Part shown: one piece after another, positions 60,401 through 62,055 of the stretch
Layout of the letters: each line of letters begins with the position of its first letter
How positions within the stretch are numbered: position 1 is the first letter of the stretch
Source: Lutraria lutraria
Lineage: Eukaryota > Mollusca > Bivalvia > Venerida > Mactridae
Assembly (NCBI GenBank): GCA_964023205.1
Contig: OZ026840.1
Span: forward strand, 10,898,603-10,962,602
Direction: 5' to 3'
DNA length: 64,000 nucleotides
Notes under the pieces: generated by a model
The model's input: the letters and a program-made list of their open reading frames with translations, nothing else
The model's database searches: none
What the model was told of the DNA's origin: nothing
Program-made: the position numbers and the translations under genes

Positions 60401-61262
60401 ACAGTCCACCATGTCAACAATTAACACTCTTTAGAACATGTGGTTAAATAGACCAAGTAAACACTGTAGAAAGGGTAACATTGTCTAAGAGCCATATTTC
60501 TTATGAATAACTTGATTAATATTAAAAAAATACTCATTCTATCATTAAATGTATACTAAATAATTCAACTCTGGTTATTTTAGTTTAAAGAAGAGAACAA
60601 AAGTAACCAGGAGGAGATTAAACGTTTAAATGAAGAAAATAACAGATTAAAAAATGCATTGAAGGAAGCTAAGAATAGAGCTAAACAGGTACATTTTCAT
60701 AATATTAATTAATATTACATGCAAATAAGAAGTTTTGGCATTAAGGGTCTAAATAACAAATTGGTATTTCAAATAAGCATAAAATTCAAATTACAGCTGT
60801 GTAATAGTATTATAAATTTTGTTGCATGGATATCATGAATTTTTTTTATTTATTCCTTTTCATGGACCCGCTACATTTGTATTGATGAATTTAACATATA
60901 CAGTAACCTCTCCAGAGCAGCCCTCTCATGAGCAACAACAGCATGATTTTTTCCCACTGCACTATTTAACTATTAATCTAACCACTATAGAGCAACAACT
61001 TCTCGACAACAACATAATTTTGCTATTCTCAAAGGGTGTTGCTTTGGAAAGGTTGCACTGTACACTGATTATACACTGGCTGTGATTTCTATCCGACTTT
61101 CAGAAGGGGCCAAAGATTGTTCATGAAGCCGACACTGAATCTGTATTCAGCAGACGCAGCTCAATGAATTCTGAAGAGAAACATTTATTTGATGAGTTAC
61201 AGAATGAATTACTGTCCCTGAAGAGAGCGATGAGATCTAAGGAAGATGATGCCAACAAAAAG
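3202..61262 (+). CDS. CNTRL: centriolin (CNTRL/CEP110), N-terminal half, 19 spliced exons
   Basis: Centriolin is a coiled-coil scaffold of the maternal centriole and, in vertebrates, the midbody ring, where it acts in cytokinesis and membrane-vesicle targeting (family knowledge). Nineteen exons join in frame into 1083 residues: 1-77 Ser/Pro/Arg-rich head; 78-121 with GVRYITE; 122-275 SDS22-type leucine-rich repeats with a C-terminal cap; 276-738 and 831-1083 coiled coil; 739-830 low-complexity insert. Match to vertebrate centriolin is by recall: KIEKLDKLLKLREL, EHIPIWMGKRLKSLR, YQLEQELAFHKID, ESPYIG and DVLGKTFKDLQ have near-identical counterparts in the same order. Introns are phase 0 except those after exons 1, 4, 7 and 10, which are phase 1. 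The 3' half (about 1,200 residues expected) is outside the window. Exons 13 and 14 are less certain than the rest. Confidence 0.95.
3431..3959. other. intron 1
   Basis: 529 bp, GTAAGC...TTCCAG. Contains one CAGTCAAACC-ended MITE (3495-3671) and otherwise AT-rich sequence without recognised features. Confidence 0.85.
3495..3671. mobile_element. MITE, CAGTCAAACC family, copy a
   Basis: Starts TA-CAGTCAAACCTGGTAAC and carries the family's internal words (aaaggcc, tttattcagagg). The right end is degenerate (ggtttaaatgta), so its boundary is approximate. Short TA-flanked CAGT-ended elements are characteristic of Tc1/mariner-pogo type MITEs (family knowledge). No coding capacity. Confidence 0.7.
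3960..4093 (+). CDS. CNTRL: centriolin exon 2 (GVRYITE segment)
   Basis: Residues 77-121. Acceptor TTCCAG, donor GTAAGT. Contains GVRYITEDLVRKV followed by VNLTLTKAEAGKKIK; vertebrate centriolin has GVRYITEALIKKL and LNLSLSKDGGKKFK at the same place, directly before its leucine-rich repeats. This exon is the first strong family identifier. Confidence 0.95.
4473..7339. mobile_element. 2.87 kb inverted-repeat element with a recurring 15-mer
   Basis: A perfect 27 bp inverted repeat bounds the block: 4473-4499 (GGGCATAAATCAAAATAATG...) and 7313-7339. Inside, GTTACACTCGGGACA or a close form occurs six times (about 5018, 5776, 6591, 6755 and 7147 on +; 6233 on -). No long ORF exists. I do not recognise the family. 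Target duplication is not clear, so true ends may differ slightly. Confidence 0.6.
7409..8374. mobile_element. Tigger/pogo-like non-autonomous DNA transposon
   Basis: Begins TA-CAGTAAAACCTCATTATC and ends AACAAAGTTTTACTG-TA, giving short terminal inverted repeats and a TA duplication. The words CTCGAGATAA and CTCGTAATAA recur at both ends (7455-7485 and 8316-8362), extending the inverted symmetry. It also holds a direct repeat around CTTTTATTGTCCAATTTT (8040 and 8098). No transposase ORF. TIRs of the form CAGTAAAACCTCG...TTATC are typical of the Tigger/pogo branch. Confidence 0.8.
9203..9379 (+). mobile_element. short hairpin-ended repeat, family F, copy 1
   Basis: Begins AGCTTGTCTGTTTTCGAAGA, a hairpin (tttTCGaaga...agtcgagct), continues with AACTTTAATATAGCTCATAA, and ends GGGCTCTTGTT, the same CTCTTGTT end as families A-C. 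A related fragment lies at 38286-38372. Confidence 0.55.
9876..10010. mobile_element. MITE, CAGTCAAACC family, copy b
   Basis: CAGTCAAACCTGTGAACAAA at the left, AGGTTTAACTG-TA at the right; 135 bp, shorter than the usual 176-178 bp. Confidence 0.8.
10316..10527. mobile_element. MITE, CAGTCAAACC family, copy c
   Basis: TA-CAGTAAAACTTGTGTTAGG at the left and AAGTTTGACTG-TA at the right, with the family's words ggccaccctg and cctgtcaataaaggtcac between. Confidence 0.8.
11880..12531 (+). mobile_element. hairpin-ended element, family A, copy 1 (3' truncated)
   Basis: Begins with the palindrome AGCTCACCAGAGCAC...GTGCTCACGGTGAGCT, then degenerate tandem blocks (TTAGATATTTGGTGTGTAGC repeated). It breaks off after about 650 bp without the GGCCCTCTTGTT end, so it is a truncated copy. 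Confidence 0.75.
13709..13948. mobile_element. palindromic MITE (AAGGCCAT...TTTGTTTGGGGTTA family), copy 1
   Basis: Left arm aaggccatgcttaaaaaa...TTTGTTTGGAGTTACAC, right arm GGGTAGGGTTACCCC AAACAAACAT...aaggatgtcc; the arms are inverted repeats. The centre (AATATATAGATAGCATGCTA) is shared with 18034-21037 and 53900-54089. Confidence 0.7.
14392..14714 (+). repeat. tRNA-derived SINE just upstream of exon 3
   Basis: The head has an A-box-like TGGTCGATTGG (about 14400) and a B-box-like GGTTAAATTC (about 14434), as in a tRNA pol III promoter; the tail is AATAAATAAATAAATT. It ends about 47 bp before exon 3. Confidence 0.65.
14762..15034 (+). CDS. CNTRL: centriolin exon 3 (leucine-rich repeats)
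   Basis: Residues 122-212, phase 0 at both ends; acceptor TTTTCAG, donor GTAAGT. Four SDS22-type LRRs of about 22 residues with LxxLxLSxNxIxxIExL: LQVLILSNNIIEKI, LRELDLSSNCIVKI, LQVLNVSGNLIEHI, LRIFLIGRNRLES. Human centriolin has near-identical KIEKLDKLLKLREL and EHIPVWLGKKLKSLR. In the family this domain contributes to centrosomal protein contacts. Confidence 0.97.
15035..15878. other. intron 3
   Basis: 844 bp with a degenerate tRNA-like SINE remnant near 15232-15345 (B-box-like AGTTAAAATCC) and a duplicated word, GACAAGTA, around 15680-15770. Otherwise nothing recognised. Confidence 0.8.
15879..16065 (+). CDS. CNTRL: centriolin exon 4 (last LRR and LRR cap)
   Basis: Residues 213-275, ending phase 1 (G|GTATAT). 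LSELAKLKPLPDLVELTVAE matches human DISKLKPLQDLISLILVE, followed by NPLAE and the cap IFHLRTLEVIDSQGIN (human IFHLRSLESLEGQPVT). The exon closes the LRR domain and enters the acidic/basic helix leading to the coiled coil. Confidence 0.96.
16116..16291. mobile_element. MITE, CAGTCAAACC family, copy d
   Basis: TA-CAGTCAATCCTGCAAACAA at the left, CTTGTTTGACTG-TA at the right, 176 bp, with TA duplication on both sides. Confidence 0.85.
16892..17689 (+). mobile_element. hairpin-ended element, family D, copy 1
   Basis: Begins TACCCCCACTACCATTGGTA with a hairpin (accattggt / ccccac...gggggg). It contains three copies of a roughly 140 bp block (CATCATGGGACGGTGTGT with AAGGTCAAGGTCACACTTGG) and ends GGTGGGGGTATTAGTCACCTCTGTGGCAGCTCTAG-TTT. 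No TIR. Compare 45807-47030. Confidence 0.75.
17802..17995 (+). CDS. CNTRL: centriolin exon 5 (coiled coil)
   Basis: Residues 275-339; phase 1 in, phase 0 out (GTAAGC). Charged heptads such as LQRLEKELESEEAKCRRLEE and RIDELEHELETKSDL, in the place of human EVERLERDLEKKMIETEELK. The nearer AG at 17780 would give an immediate stop, so 17802 is the only acceptor that keeps frame. Confidence 0.93.
18073..19118. mobile_element. TA-flanked DNA transposon inserted in the palindromic MITE
   Basis: 1046 bp. TIRs of about 28 bp: CAGTACGGTTTGGGTGATTT at the left and, reversed, CAGAATGGTTCGGGTGATTT at the right. TA duplication at 18071-18072 and 19119-19120. Removing it restores ...GCTACCTACTCACC, as in the related copy at 53935. 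Rich in CG and in GATCGCC-like words; no transposase ORF. Confidence 0.9.
19274..20986. mobile_element. second DNA transposon inserted in the same MITE
   Basis: About 1.7 kb between ACCAGTAGCCACCTG (left) and CTGGCGACTGGT (right), short imperfect TIRs, lying between two parts of the palindromic MITE that are adjacent in intact copies. A 40-codon ORF from the ATG at 19468 (VDPYNLDDRDKVRLEG) could be a transposase remnant, but I cannot assign it. Target duplication is not clear. Confidence 0.6.
21155..22164 (+). repeat. tRNA-derived SINE type 1, copy 1, containing a minisatellite
   Basis: Head with B box GGTTTGAATCC (about 21194), then the family body (CTTATGAAAATGTTGATTTTCC...CTCCTTGTGGAAGGGTA...TCCAGGAAAACTGGTTTGGTGA), interrupted by a 28 bp array, then the 3' tail ACTGAAATATTGTTGAA...GATGTTAAACC. 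The body matches copies at 34697 and 57829, which lack the array. Confidence 0.85.
21311..22122. repeat. 28 bp minisatellite, exactly 29 copies
   Basis: Unit GAGCTGACTACGGTATATAC plus ATGTAACT, repeated 29 times over 812 bp. Copies are identical apart from units 19, 23, 25 and 26, each with TATGG for TACGG, the same C-to-T change at the unit's only CpG. The array sits inside the 3' part of a SINE. Confidence 0.97.
22602..23934 (+). mobile_element. hairpin-ended element, family A, copy 2 (full length)
   Basis: Starts AGCTCACCAGAGCACATAGTGAGCT and ends CTGGTGACCGACAAAGGGCCATCATGGCCCTCTTGTT. The interior is about six copies of a 165 bp block (AAAATCTTCTTGTCAGAAAC; CAAAATTGGCCCCGCCCCAG). No TIR and no protein ORF. 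Best complete copy of the family here. Confidence 0.85.
24621..26157. mobile_element. TA-type MITE expanded by an internal 72 bp array
   Basis: Left end CAGTGCAACTCTCCAAAGC, right end GGAGAGGTTGTACTG-TA; reversed, CAGTACAACCTCTCC matches the left end. The single-core form of the same MITE is at 60901-61060 (160 bp), and a decayed one at 42441-42535. Confidence 0.85.
24695..26131. repeat. 72 bp tandem array, 20 copies
   Basis: Unit begins AGGTTAAATTAATAGTTAAA and contains CACGCAGTGGGAAAAACATG and GGTTGTTGCTCTAGAG. Nineteen intervals total 1365 bp, so one unit is 69 bp and the rest 72 bp. Because unit lengths are multiples of three and lack stops in two frames, both strands show long repetitive ORFs (504 aa on -, 453 aa on +); I treat them as artefacts. 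Confidence 0.95.
26226..26811. mobile_element. deleted relative of the 18073-19118 transposon
   Basis: Shares CACTTCAACATGGCGATTTG, GGATTGCGGCGATGATTGCT and TTATTTAATTGCGCTTTTGT with 18073-19118 and ends GACAAATCACCCGAACTGTACTG-TA. The left TIR is missing and an internal stretch is deleted. Confidence 0.8.
27638..27743. repeat. fold-back sequence, arms about 40 bp
   Basis: GGTTAGAGGGCATATTTGGG...TAAATAAGAAA pairs with TTTTCTTATT...CCCAAATATGCATTCTAACC across a 25 bp spacer that itself holds CTACAAGAAGCTGTAG. Could be a small MITE or a stem-loop-forming transcript. Confidence 0.8.
27941..28182 (+). repeat. tRNA-derived SINE type 2, copy 1
   Basis: Head CCGCCTCCGTGGTCGAGTAT with B-box-like GGGTTTGAGCCC, body GAAAGTAGGCAGTTGCTTAC...AGTCTAGTACTGGTTC, tail ATAAACAAACAAACAAA. 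Copy 2 is at 29458-29679. Confidence 0.8.
29001..29132 (+). CDS. CNTRL: centriolin exon 6 (QELAFHKID landmark)
   Basis: Residues 340-383, phase 0 at both ends. KTSELNKACEKHYQLEQELA and FHKIDNKFDSL match human KTIELTRACQKQYELEQELA and FYKIDAKFEPL, one of the best conserved parts of centriolin. Strong acceptor (T-rich tract, CAG). The donor GATGTTTGT is weak but is the position that keeps frame with exon 7. Confidence 0.95.
29133..29795 (+). other. intron 6, with SINE type 2 copy 2
   Basis: 663 bp. A SINE type 2 copy fills 29458-29679 (TCAAATCACTGTAACCTCTC, GAAAGTAGGAAGTTGCTTAC, GGAGTCTAGTACTGGTTC, tail GATGAAACATACAAACA), with part of its head deleted. Nothing else recognised. Confidence 0.8.
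29796..30009 (+). CDS. CNTRL: centriolin exon 7 (ESPYIG motif)
   Basis: Residues 384-455, phase 0 in, phase 1 out (G|GTATGT). GESPYIGRARYKANRLASET corresponds to human DESPYIGKSRYKRNMFATES. A Ser/His-rich linker follows (SPSQVHHHSIQSPQR), then the helix returns with KMEINQKLDHEIAKKQDK. Confidence 0.95.
30261..30785 (+). mobile_element. hairpin-ended element, family B, copy 1
   Basis: Starts with the palindrome AGCTCACCTGATTCATCAGG-TGAGCT and ends CAGGCGAGCGATCAAGGGCCATCTTGGCCCTCTTGTT. The interior has two degenerate blocks (TTGTTTACACTCTAGC; GGACAATAACTTC). No ORF. Confidence 0.85.
31517..31976 (+). mobile_element. hairpin-ended element, family B, copy 2
   Basis: Starts AGCTCACCTAATTGATCAGG-TGAGCT and ends AGGTGAGCGATTTAGGGTCATCATGGCCCTCTTGTT; same interior words as copy 1. 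Confidence 0.85.
34023..34200. mobile_element. MITE, CAGTCAAACC family, copy e
   Basis: TA-CAGTCAAACCTGTGTCAGA to GGGGTTGACTG, 178 bp, the same length as copy f. The right TA has become CA. Confidence 0.85.
34697..34954 (+). repeat. tRNA-derived SINE type 1, copy 2
   Basis: tRNA-like head (GTGTGCCGGATTTGTAACCC; B box GGTTTGATTCC), body with TCCTTGTGGAAGGGTAAG and CAGTCCTGGAAAACTGGTGA, 3' end AAACCCTAATGAATAAATA. Good reference copy without minisatellite expansion. Confidence 0.9.
35160..35329. mobile_element. Tigger-like MITE, 170 bp
   Basis: TA-CAGTAAAACCTTGATTATCC at the left and GGATAATCGAGGTTTTACTA-TA at the right: inverted repeats of over 20 bp with TA duplication. The sequence is of the Tigger/pogo TIR type. 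Confidence 0.9.
35705..35902. mobile_element. TA-type MITE, CAGTAAAGTTCCACC family
   Basis: CAGTAAAGTTCCACCTATTA at the left, GGTAAGTGGAACTTTACTG at the right, 198 bp; left TA present, right TA lost. Confidence 0.85.
36582..36742 (+). CDS. CNTRL: centriolin exon 8 (coiled coil)
   Basis: Residues 455-508; phase 1 in, phase 0 out (GTAAGT). AEDRLKRLTDELQETENKLK occupies the place of human AAQTRLSELHDEIEKAEQQI. Continuous heptads, no breaks. Confidence 0.93.
36743..38100. other. intron 8
   Basis: 1.36 kb. Contains two copies of a 44 bp direct repeat (37945-38032, unit TTTTGATCGAGTGTGCCATG...) and, before it, a block ending GGGGTTTTACTG-TTA (about 37805-37929) with repeated 'ttttcagagaa / tttctgaga' words that looks like a decayed TA-type element. 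Confidence 0.8.
37945..38032. repeat. 44 bp direct duplication
   Basis: Two perfect consecutive copies of TTTTGATCGAGTGTGCCATG...CTCACC, ending 68 bp before exon 9. Confidence 0.95.
38101..38238 (+). CDS. CNTRL: centriolin exon 9 (coiled coil)
   Basis: Residues 509-554, phase 0 at both ends. VNEMKDSATQIEEELDKTKN and QISRMDNTDPSY; the last part corresponds to human AIDSLDSKDPKH. Donor GTAAGT. Confidence 0.94.
38239..38802. other. intron 9
   Basis: 564 bp. A fragment of repeat family F (38286-38372, AACTTTAATGTAGCTCATAA) near its start; otherwise AT-rich, nothing recognised. Confidence 0.8.
38803..38956 (+). CDS. CNTRL: centriolin exon 10 (coiled coil)
   Basis: Residues 555-606, phase 1 out. 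KEQQINESNQMYGQLQDQLE and VAKETNDIKKLEQQLNEG match human KEQQLDIMNKQYQQLESRLD and IAKETEEIKDLEEQLTEG. Confidence 0.95.
39037..40100 (+). mobile_element. hairpin-ended element, family C, copy 1
   Basis: Starts AGCTCACATGTCACAAAGTG...GGTGAGCT and ends CATGTGAGCGATATAGAGCCATCTTGGCCCTCTTGTT. The interior is degenerate blocks (GGGTCATCTGGGGTCAAAAA; AACCTTGTCAGAATGTTTGT). Confidence 0.85.
40347..40504 (+). repeat. SINE 3' part, 5' truncated
   Basis: GGCAAAAGCTTACGGATAGA...CCAGGAAAGCTGGTCAGGATAACTGCCCGCC, tail ATGAAACAAACAAACAAA. It mixes words of SINE types 1 and 2 and lacks a head. Confidence 0.65.
40508..40580 (-). repeat. antisense tRNA-like SINE head
   Basis: On the minus strand: A-box-like TGGTCTAGTTG, then AATGCACTGGACTTCTAAAT and B-box-like GGGTTGGATTA. 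No 3' body, ends 40 bp before exon 11. Too altered for a functional tRNA call. Confidence 0.5.
40620..40840 (+). CDS. CNTRL: centriolin exon 11 (coiled coil)
   Basis: Residues 606-679; phase 1 in, phase 0 out. LREELDDIVGGLQSYLAQVQ matches human LKKDLEGVISGLQEYLGTIK; then ELENELSVVDQEANSLRELE matches LTEVEQERDQLEIVAMDAEN loosely. The donor AGGGTTTGT is weak, like that of exon 6. Confidence 0.94.
41109..42208 (+). mobile_element. hairpin-ended element, family A, copy 3
   Basis: Starts AGTTCACCAGAGCACAAAGT-GCTCATGGTGAGCT and ends CTGGTGAGCGATATAGAGCCATCATGGCCCTCTTGTT. About five 165 bp blocks, the later ones deleted. Confidence 0.85.
42296..42590 (+). repeat. SINE type 1, copy 3, with a MITE inserted at 42441-42535
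   Basis: 5'-truncated SINE (TATGAAAATTTGACTAAAAT; CAGTCCTGGAAAACTGGTTA) interrupted by CTCTCCAAAGCAACACCATT...GGTAGACTG-TA, a single-core copy of the MITE seen at 24621 and 60901, then the SINE 3' end (ATCATTGAATACCAGTGTAA). Confidence 0.7.
42643..43034. repeat. 28 bp minisatellite, exactly 14 copies
   Basis: Unit TGCTGATTTCTCCTGGTCTG plus ATGTTCAC, 392 bp in all. Only the first unit differs (TTCTTCTGG for TTCTCCTGG). Confidence 0.97.
45361..47507 (+). mobile_element. family B copy 4 inside X, itself holding family D copy 2
   Basis: Starts within the B body (AAACTTGCTCACAATGTATA), runs to 45806, resumes at 47031 and ends CAGGTGAGCGATAAAGGGCCAATGTGGCCCTCTTGTT. The 5' palindrome is missing. 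Confidence 0.75.
45807..47030 (+). mobile_element. hairpin-ended element, family D, copy 2
   Basis: TACCCCCAGATATGAAATAT-ATGGGGGCTATA hairpin at the 5' end, a (GGTC)n run at 45858-45878, several blocks of about 165 bp (TTTCTCAGCAACTACTCACA; AATGAAACTTCACAGAAGTG), and the 3' end GGGGGTATTCATCACCTTTAGTGATAGTTCTAG-TT. Confidence 0.85.
48348..48524 (+). CDS. CNTRL: centriolin exon 12 (coiled coil)
   Basis: Residues 680-738, phase 0 at both ends; acceptor TTTACAG, donor GTAATA. RYGEMEKSFRDQEDKNRELE and NLEVASLKKALKDLEHKAK, continuous heptads. Aligned loosely with the human stretch containing EKERQALKNALGKAQ. Confidence 0.92.
48658..49240 (+). mobile_element. hairpin-ended element, family C, copy 2
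   Basis: Starts AGCTCACATGAGCACTTTGT-ACTCAGGGTGAGCT and ends CATGTGAGCGATATAGGGCCATCTTGGCCCTTTTGTT. Shorter than copies 1 and 4. Confidence 0.85.
49253..50529. mobile_element. hAT-superfamily non-autonomous transposon with 8 bp duplication
   Basis: 1277 bp. Ends TAGGGATGTCAAAATTGACC and, reversed, TAGGGATGTCAACCGGAGTC; subterminal ATCCGGATATCCGG-type words at both ends. Perfect target duplication GTTATTAC at 49245-49252 and 50530-50537. Eight-base duplications with short TAGGG/CAGGG TIRs are the hAT signature. No transposase ORF. Confidence 0.93.
51099..51979 (+). mobile_element. hairpin-ended element, family C, copy 3 (5' end damaged)
   Basis: TTAGCACTTGTGCTCAGGAT-GAGCTTTTGTGATCG, lacking the first half of the palindrome; ends CATGTGAGCGATATAGGGCCATATTGGCCCTCTTGTT. 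Confidence 0.8.
52147..52230 (+). CDS. CNTRL: candidate centriolin exon 13 (Ser-rich insert, cassette)
   Basis: 84 bp, 28 codons, phase 0 at both ends. The acceptor TGTGTGTTTCTGTAG is good; the donor AAGGTACTA is acceptable. Product DPDFIQKHWSQNSSQHSSEP then SNTFSLSK: serine-rich and not helical. Length and phase permit skipping without frame loss. No vertebrate counterpart recalled; support is splice signals, open frame and composition. Confidence 0.6.
52231..52903. other. intron 13
   Basis: 673 bp, AT-rich, nothing recognised. Confidence 0.55.
52904..53095 (+). CDS. CNTRL: candidate centriolin exon 14 (Ser/Pro-rich insert with duplicated motif)
   Basis: 192 bp, 64 codons, phase 0 at both ends; acceptor CCATTTTTTAAG, donor GAGGTATTC. 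The product has a tandem motif of about 21 residues: DGEFMSRQSSGFVES then DTDLIQKKSVGIVEN, each followed by a Pro-Ile-Pro segment, then a third, weaker unit. Exon 13's DPDFIQKHWSQ resembles the unit start. Not coiled coil; interrupts the rod. Candidate binding segment. Confidence 0.75.
53096..54162. other. intron 14, with palindromic MITE copy 3
   Basis: 1.07 kb. The MITE at 53900-54089 (AGGCCATCCTTGAAAAAG...TTTGTTTGGGGTAACGCTACC...GGGTAGGGTTACC) is intact at the site split in copy 2. The rest is AT-rich. Confidence 0.75.
54163..54297 (+). CDS. CNTRL: centriolin exon 15 (coiled coil resumes)
   Basis: Residues 831-875, phase 0 at both ends. AEKQTMEKQLQTEKAKAIEG and RKEDEIRKLMSQLETVK: strongly charged heptads. 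Confidence 0.93.
54298..55011. other. intron 15
   Basis: 714 bp. A perfect 39 bp duplication (54744-54821, ACATTATTGAGCATCATTTA...) lies within a decayed repeat (54540-54990) related in opposite orientation to 50985-51098 (GGCCCCTTCCCAATTTTTGG). Confidence 0.8.
55012..55146 (+). CDS. CNTRL: centriolin exon 16
   Basis: Residues 876-920, phase 0 at both ends. AQNVALKDRVEQDTQTFTSK then LPNAELRRRLKDLSTSF, corresponding to human VRPEEVAARVDELRRKLKLG by position and pattern. Confidence 0.94.
55147..56614. other. intron 16
   Basis: 1.47 kb, mostly a family A element (55359-56294). 56295-56614 is AT-rich without recognised features. Confidence 0.85.
55359..56294 (+). mobile_element. hairpin-ended element, family A, copy 4
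   Basis: Starts AGCTCACCAGAGCACGAATGTGCTCAGGGTGAGCT and ends CCTGGTGAGCATTTACAGGGCCATCATGGCCCTCTTGTT; about four blocks of 165 bp. Confidence 0.85.
56615..56839 (+). CDS. CNTRL: centriolin exon 17 (DVLGK landmark)
   Basis: Residues 921-995, phase 0 at both ends; donor GTATGT. DRDVLGKTFKDLQGFVTDKM matches human PSDVLGKSLADLQKQFSEIL; after it DQMKQLQDKLNKRDEKVKNE returns to the coiled coil. Confidence 0.95.
57320..57572 (+). repeat. tRNA-derived SINE type 1, copy 4
   Basis: Head CAAGTGGCTAGTGTGCTGAA with B box GGGTTTGAATC, body CAGTCCAGGAAAACTGGTTA, 3' end AAAAACAGTGCTAAATCTAC. Older, more diverged copy. Confidence 0.8.
57829..58095 (+). repeat. tRNA-derived SINE type 1, copy 5
   Basis: Head GGTTAATGTGCTGGATTTGT-AACCTGG, B box GGTTTGATTCC, body TTTTCCTCCATATGTGGAGA, 3' end GCGTTAAACCCTAATTAAAA. 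Confidence 0.9.
58351..59841 (+). mobile_element. hairpin-ended element, family C, copy 4 (longest)
   Basis: Starts AGCTCACATGAGCACTTGTG-CTCAGGATGAGCT and ends CATGTGAGCGATATAGGGCCATCTTGGCCCTCTTGTT. About ten blocks of roughly 130-140 bp (TTGGATCTTCACCAAACCTT; CAAAAACTAGGTCACCAGG). Confidence 0.9.
59985..60340 (+). mobile_element. start of another hairpin-ended repeat (family G)
   Basis: TATGCCCCCGTATCAATAGA, then CTGTCTGTTTGTACCAAACT and GTCAGTAGGTCAAGGTCACG; resembles family D in its C-run start. The 3' end is not clear. Confidence 0.45.
60584..60688 (+). CDS. CNTRL: centriolin exon 18 (coiled coil)
   Basis: Residues 996-1030, phase 0 at both ends; acceptor TTATTTTAG, donor GTACAT. FKEENKSNQEEIKRLNEENN then RLKNALKEAKNRAKQ, a regular heptad segment. 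Confidence 0.92.
60689..61103. other. intron 18
   Basis: 415 bp, carrying the single-core MITE at 60901-61060; nothing else recognised. Confidence 0.85.
60901..61060. mobile_element. TA-type MITE, single-core form (160 bp)
   Basis: TA-CAGTAACCTCTCCAGAGCA at the left and GGAAAGGTTGCACTG-TA at the right, TA on both sides. In reverse it matches the ends and one core of the expanded copy at 24621-26157. Confidence 0.9.
61104..61262 (+). CDS. CNTRL: centriolin exon 19 (last main-form exon in window)
   Basis: Residues 1031-1083, phase 0 at both ends; donor AAGGTACAA. KGPKIVHEADTESVFSRRSS is a Ser/Arg-rich break with a basophilic-kinase-like RRSS, then HLFDELQNELLSLKRAMRSK resumes the coiled coil. 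Reading into the intron meets a stop at 61350. Confidence 0.9.
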
Positions 61263-61437
61263 GTACAACACGGGTTTTATACTAGTCTGGGGTTATCAGT
61301 TGGAACTCCTCGGTGTTTGTCCAAAGGAAACATCTCGGACATAATAGGCTAGTTGTTGTTGTTTTTGTTCACGGGGTACTTACCATCATGGCTGACCCTG
61401 GGAATTTAACAACAGAAACAACCTGTTTCTCTTTCAG

Positions 61438-61476
61438 TGGAAACTTGATGCCCATTCCATCAATCGCGAACTATAA
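61438..61476 (+). CDS. CNTRL: candidate alternative terminal exon
   Basis: Behind an excellent acceptor (CCTGTTTCTCTTTCAG) the phase-0 frame reads WKLDAHSINREL and stops at 61474-61476. No GT lies between acceptor and stop, so it could only be a last exon. AATAAA occurs at 61759-61764. It would give a protein of about 1,095 residues lacking the C-terminal half. Splice signal and poly(A) word only; no homology. Confidence 0.3.
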   Translation, partial: WKLDAHSINREL

Positions 61477-61955
61477 ACACGTTTGAAAGTCTGTAATTCT
61501 AAGAATGATTCTTGAAAATGAGTACCTAGTGTTGAAAAAGTAATGACCTGAAACCACATTACCAAAATTTGTAACCCTACACTTGTATGCGAGGCAATTT
61601 GTCAGTGACAGTAACGTCTGGGAATTCCCGAGTAGTTAGGATTGTGGGGTTATATGAACTTTAACCTACCATTTTGTAGTTGGTCTCTCAAAGGCATGTA
61701 ACTCCGTTGTCTTCTTTGAAATCTCAAAATCATTCATTGTTAGACAAAATAATAAGTCAATAAAGATTTAAATTATATGCATATAAACAAAAGACATTGG
61801 ACAAGTTATTGTCTGGAGTAAAGTCCCCTAAATGTTTTACTGATAGAATTTTTTATGTGTCTCTGCATCAGAACCATGATTTACTTGCAATAACTTGCTA
61901 TGTAGTAATTATGTGACCAGGTGTCATTTCATGACATTGAAATTTATTTCTATTT

Positions 61956-62055
61956 AACCTTTAGTGATAATTTAGTGGACGTTTACCTGTATTGGTCAGT
62001 TTTAATTGTTGTGAGTCAATACAGGTAAATGTCCACTGAACTATCAATGAAGGTT
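61956..62055. repeat. fold-back sequence, arms about 40 bp
   Basis: AACCTTTAGTGATAATTTAG...ACCTGTATTG pairs with CAATACAGGTAAATGTCCAC...GAAGGTT across a loop of about 20 bases, with few mismatches. Confidence 0.85.

Larger units (their letters stand above)
56840..60583. other. intron 17
   Basis: 3.7 kb: two SINE type 1 copies (57320-57572, 57829-58095), a family C element (58351-59841) and the start of another repeat family (about 59985-60340, TATGCCCCCGTATCAATAGA). 56850-57310 shows nothing recognised. Confidence 0.85.
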
